A stretch of 64,000 nt of DNA, taken from contig NC_087192.1 in assembly GCF_035594125.1 (NCBI RefSeq), positions 2,063,501 through 2,127,500 on the forward strand, read 5' to 3'. Origin of the DNA: Scylla paramamosain (taxonomy: Eukaryota; Arthropoda; Malacostraca; Decapoda; Portunidae). Below, one piece after another: positions 61,120 through 64,000 of this stretch; within the stretch, counting starts at the first letter, position 1, and each line of letters starts with the position of its first letter. The notes under the pieces are model-generated. The model was not told the DNA's origin and made no database searches. It saw nothing but the letters and a program-made list of their open reading frames with translations. The translations under genes and the position numbers were made by a program.

Positions 61120-62640
61120 AGTAGTAGTAGAAGGAGAAAAATAGATAAATGGAGGAGGAGGAGGAAGTAGTAAGGAGAAATGGGGGAGAAGGAGGAGGGG
61201 GCATAACAGGTGAATACCAAGAAGACCATGTTTAGCTTAGTTTTCCTTCCTGCCCTGTTTTTTCTCTGTAATATTTCATGTGTTTTGGGTGTTTTAAGTG
61301 TGTTTTGGATGTATTTAGGAGTGTTGTGGAGTGTTTTGTGAATGTTTAAGTGTGTTTAGGATGTATATTTGCTATTATATCTGTGTTTTGTGTGAATTTA
61401 GGGTGTTTAAAGTGTGGCTTAGCATGTTTTTAGGTGTATTTTACGTGTATTTAGTCTTGTAAAGTGTTTTGAGTAAATTGTGGAGTGTTTTGGGTATGTT
61501 TGGGGGCATATTGAGGTGTTGTGAGTTTGTTTCGAGTTTATTTAGGGTGTTTCAAGTGTTTCGGGTGAGTTTGGATGTGTGTTGGGTCTTTTATCTGAGT
61601 TTGTGTTGGATGTTCTGGGTGCGGCAGTAGTAGTAGAAGGAGAAAAATAGATAAATGGAGGAGGAGGAGGAAGTAATAAGGAGAAATGGAGGAGAAGGAG
61701 GAGGGGGCATAACAGGTAAATACCAAGAAGACCATGTTTAGCTTAGTTTTCCTTCCTGCCCTGCTTTTTCTCTGTAATATTTCATGTGTTTTGGGTGTTT
61801 TAAGTGTGTTTTGGATGTATTTAGGAGTGTTGTGGAGTGTTTTGTGAATGTTTAAGTGTGTTTAGGATGTATATTTGCTATTATATCTGTGTTTTGTGTG
61901 AATTTAGGGTGTTTAATGTGTGGCTTAGCATGTTTTTAGGTGTATTTTACGTGTATTTAGTCTTGTAAAGTGTTTTGAGTATATTGTGGAGTGTTTTGGG
62001 TATGTTTGGGGGCATATTGAGGTGTTGTGAGTTTGTTTTGAGTTTATTTAGGGTGTTTCAAGTGTTTCGGGTGAGTTTGGATGTGTGTCGGGTCTTTTAT
62101 CTGAGTTTGTGTTGGATGTTCTGGGTGCGGTAGTAGTAGAAGAAGGAGAAAAATAGATAAATGGAGGAAAAGGAGGAAGTAATAAGGAGAAATGGAGGAG
62201 AAGGAGGAGGGGGCATAACAGGTAAATACCAAGAAGACCATGTTTAGCTTAGTTTTCCTTCCTGCCCTGCTTTTTCTCTGTAATATTTCATGTGTTTTGG
62301 GTGTTTTAAGTGTGCTTTGGATGTATTTAGGAGTGTTGTGGAATGTTTTGTGAATGTTTAAGTGTGTTTAGGATATATATTTGCTATTATATTTGTGTTT
62401 TGTGTGAATTTAGGGTGTTTAAAGTGTGGCTTAGGATGTTTTTAGGTGTATTTTACGTGTATTTAGTCTTGTAAAGTGTTTTGAGTTTATTGTGGAGTGT
62501 TTTGGGTATGTTTGGGGGCATATTGAGGTGTTGTGAGTTTGTTTTGAGTTTATTTAGGGTGTTTCAAGTGTTTCGGGTGAGTTTGGATGTGTGTCGGGTC
62601 TTTTATCTGAGTTTGTGTTGGATGTTCTGGGTGCGTCTTA
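61120..62640. repeat. 506-bp tandem repeat, about three copies
   Basis: The marker AAGGAGAAAAATAGATAAAT starts at 61131 and 61637, and AAGGAGAAAAATAGATAAAT again at 62143: exact 506-bp spacing twice. Each unit has a purine-rich AAGGAG/GGAGGA block, then AGACCATGTTTAGCTTAG, then a long GT-rich tail of GTGTTTTGGGTG-like words. Copies differ by few bases, so the duplication is recent. The third unit passes into degenerate GT-rich DNA. Confidence 0.9.
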
Positions 62641-63225
62641 GTGTGGTTTGGGTGTATCCTGTTGTGGGATGTTTTTGGTGTGTTTGAATGAGTTTTGGGA
62701 TGTTTTGGCTGTTTTGAGTGTTTGGGTGAGTTTTGTGGGTAGTTTGAGGTGTTTTGAGTGTATTTTGGATGTTTTGAGTGTGTTTTGGGTGAGTTTTATT
62801 GGTATTCTAGAGTGTTGTGGGGTGTTTTGGGTGTGTTTTGGATGTTTGTAGTGTATTTCGGTTGTGTTGGATGAGTTTTGTGGGTATATCAGGGTGTTTT
62901 GAGTGTGTTGGATGAGTTTTGTGGGTATATCAGGGTGTTTTGAGTGTCTTGGATGTTTTCAGCATGATATAGGTGTGTTTGAGTGAGTTTTATGAATATT
63001 TTGAGGTGATGTGGGGTGTTTTGAGCATGTTTTTGGATGAATAATATGTGTTTTGTGTGTTTCTGGGTGAGTTTTGTGGGTACATTTGGGTGTTGTGGGG
63101 TATTTTGAGTGTGTTTGGATGTTAAGCATGTCTTAGGTGTGATTGGGTGAGTTTTGGTATATTTAGGGGTGTTTTGAGTGTGGTTTGGGCGTGTTTTGTT
63201 GTATTTAGGGTGCTTTGTGTGCAGT
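62640..63225. repeat. GT-rich degenerate minisatellite
   Basis: Irregular repeats of short words such as GTGTTTTGAGTG, GTGAGTTTTGTGGGTA and TTGGATGTTTTG. The plus strand is almost free of C. The same words form the tails of the preceding 506-bp units, which suggests a common origin. Confidence 0.8.
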
Positions 63226-63374
63226 ACCAGGATAACTGAGGGTGCAGGTCCAATGGAGTTTCAAAGAAAATAGAAAGTCCACTGGAGTTTCAAAGCAAAT
63301 AATGAGTAGGTCCATTGGAGTTGCTAAGTTGTCCATTGTTTGGTGCTTAGTTAATTTCTTGTAGGCTATCATAG

Positions 63375-63378
<4 letters not shown>

Positions 63379-63434
<56 letters not shown>
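63379..63434. repeat. (TC)n microsatellite
   Basis: About 56 bp of TC repeat, followed about 45 bp later by GGTACATAGCAGCC-like degenerate repeats (63483-63563). Confidence 0.95.
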
Positions 63435-63437
<3 letters not shown>

Positions 63438-63599
63438 TTTCCATAAGTTGTTAATTTATCTGTATTTTGTTTACGATAATAATGGTACATAACTGATGGT
63501 ACACAGCAGCCAGGTACATAGCAGCCAGTGGTTCACAGCAGCCAATGGTACATAGTGGCCTGTTACCTTAACAACTGGTCACTATGCTCCTATGTGTCT

Positions 63600-63930
63600 C
63601 TTGCACATCTCTTCCTATATCATGCACACTCAAACTCTAAAGAAAATAAGGGAAGCTACAGGAAGCCATCTGGCCCACACGTGGCCATCCCTGTAAGAAA
63701 CATATTTATTCATTTCCCATTTCCACCTGTTATCCCCATCCATAAATTTGTCCAATCCTCTTTTCAAGCTGTCTACTGACTCAGCACTAGCAAGTTGATC
63801 ACTAAGTCCATGCCATTCATTCACCACTCTATTTGAGAACCAATTCCTTCCTATCTCTCTCCTAATTCTAATTTTATCAAGGTTGTAACTGTTACTTATT
63901 GTCCTTCTAATTCCAGTAAATCTCTTGCAG
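63600..63930 (-). pseudogene. Non-LTR retrotransposon 3' coding tail (diverged copy)
   Basis: The minus strand reads VNEWHGLSDQLASAESVDSL, then KRGLDKFMDGDNRWKWEMN, which is the typical end of non-LTR reverse transcriptase ORFs (RVVNEWN.LP ... VNSFKNRLDK). A short trailing segment (VWARWLP) and a stop follow. It is related to the fragment at 48460-48985 but not identical. The element continues past or is truncated near the window end. Confidence 0.65.
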
Positions 63931-64000
63931 ACTTATTTGCTACAAACACAGCATAAACTAGAATCTAGGTTTTTACTCCAAGATGAAATGTTGGGACCTG

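Overview
This is eukaryotic genomic DNA: multi-exon genes with GT-AG introns, AT-rich intergenic DNA, very dense dinucleotide microsatellites ((TA)n, (GA)n, (CA)n), Jockey-like and RTE-like LINE debris, tRNA-like SINEs, MITEs and a TTAGG-like telomeric stretch. Together these suggest an arthropod, most likely a decapod crustacean (crab, crayfish or shrimp). No species can be assigned from the sequence alone.

Three complete protein-coding genes were reconstructed exon by exon, all on the minus strand, plus the 3' end of a fourth gene on the plus strand. (1) 660-819 (+): the last coding exon of a peroxisomal serine--pyruvate / alanine--glyoxylate aminotransferase, ending in the PTS1 tripeptide SKL. 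(2) 13109-23355 (-): tbc1d25, a Rab GTPase-activating protein with a PB1-like N-terminus, a TBC domain with both catalytic fingers, and the conserved family C-terminus (10 coding exons, about 786-789 aa). (3) 25721-38690 (-): an unrecognised 1438-aa, Ser/Pro/Thr-rich protein in 16 coding exons. It has a tandemly duplicated exon, an array of NxTF repeats, a polyQ tract, a long proline-rich segment and a KEN box. Its probable noncoding first exon is at about 40105-40260. (4) 46873-55754 (-): ankrd54, an ankyrin-repeat adaptor (7 coding exons, 434 aa). A probable plus-strand promoter and noncoding first exon lie near 59460-59864, and the gene they would serve lies beyond the window. The four genes do not form an obvious pathway (peroxisomal glyoxylate metabolism, Rab/autophagy traffic, unknown, signalling adaptor).

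The non-genic DNA is mostly mobile-element remains. 820-13108 holds a hAT-type MITE with target-site duplication (3441-3691), a decayed Jockey-like reverse transcriptase (about 4240-5100, -), two large palindromes with microsatellites at their centres (5541-5996, 8037-8758), a Tigger/pogo-like element (about 5985-7055) and a third, diverged copy of one palindrome arm (about 8940-9330). Introns of the three genes carry RTE-type LINE fragments (14320-14690 +; 31690-32290 -; 35790-36255 -), a tRNA-like SINE (15850-16100) and a non-LTR 3' tail (48460-48985 -). The right end has a third microsatellite-centred palindrome with telomere-like DNA in its loop (54480-54930), an antisense U2 snRNA fragment (56341-56388), a GC-rich terminal-inverted-repeat element (56395-57075), a 506-bp tandem repeat in about three copies (61120-62640) and a GT-rich minisatellite (62640-63225).

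The observations most worth a second look are the recurring palindromes with a microsatellite at the apex; an intronic tandem array in which every unit carries a copy of a 5' splice site (33150-33640); the uncharacterised repeat-rich gene with a duplicated exon; and a promoter-proximal triplication beside tbc1d25 (23425-23860). All exon boundaries come from splice consensus and reading-frame continuity, not from transcripts.
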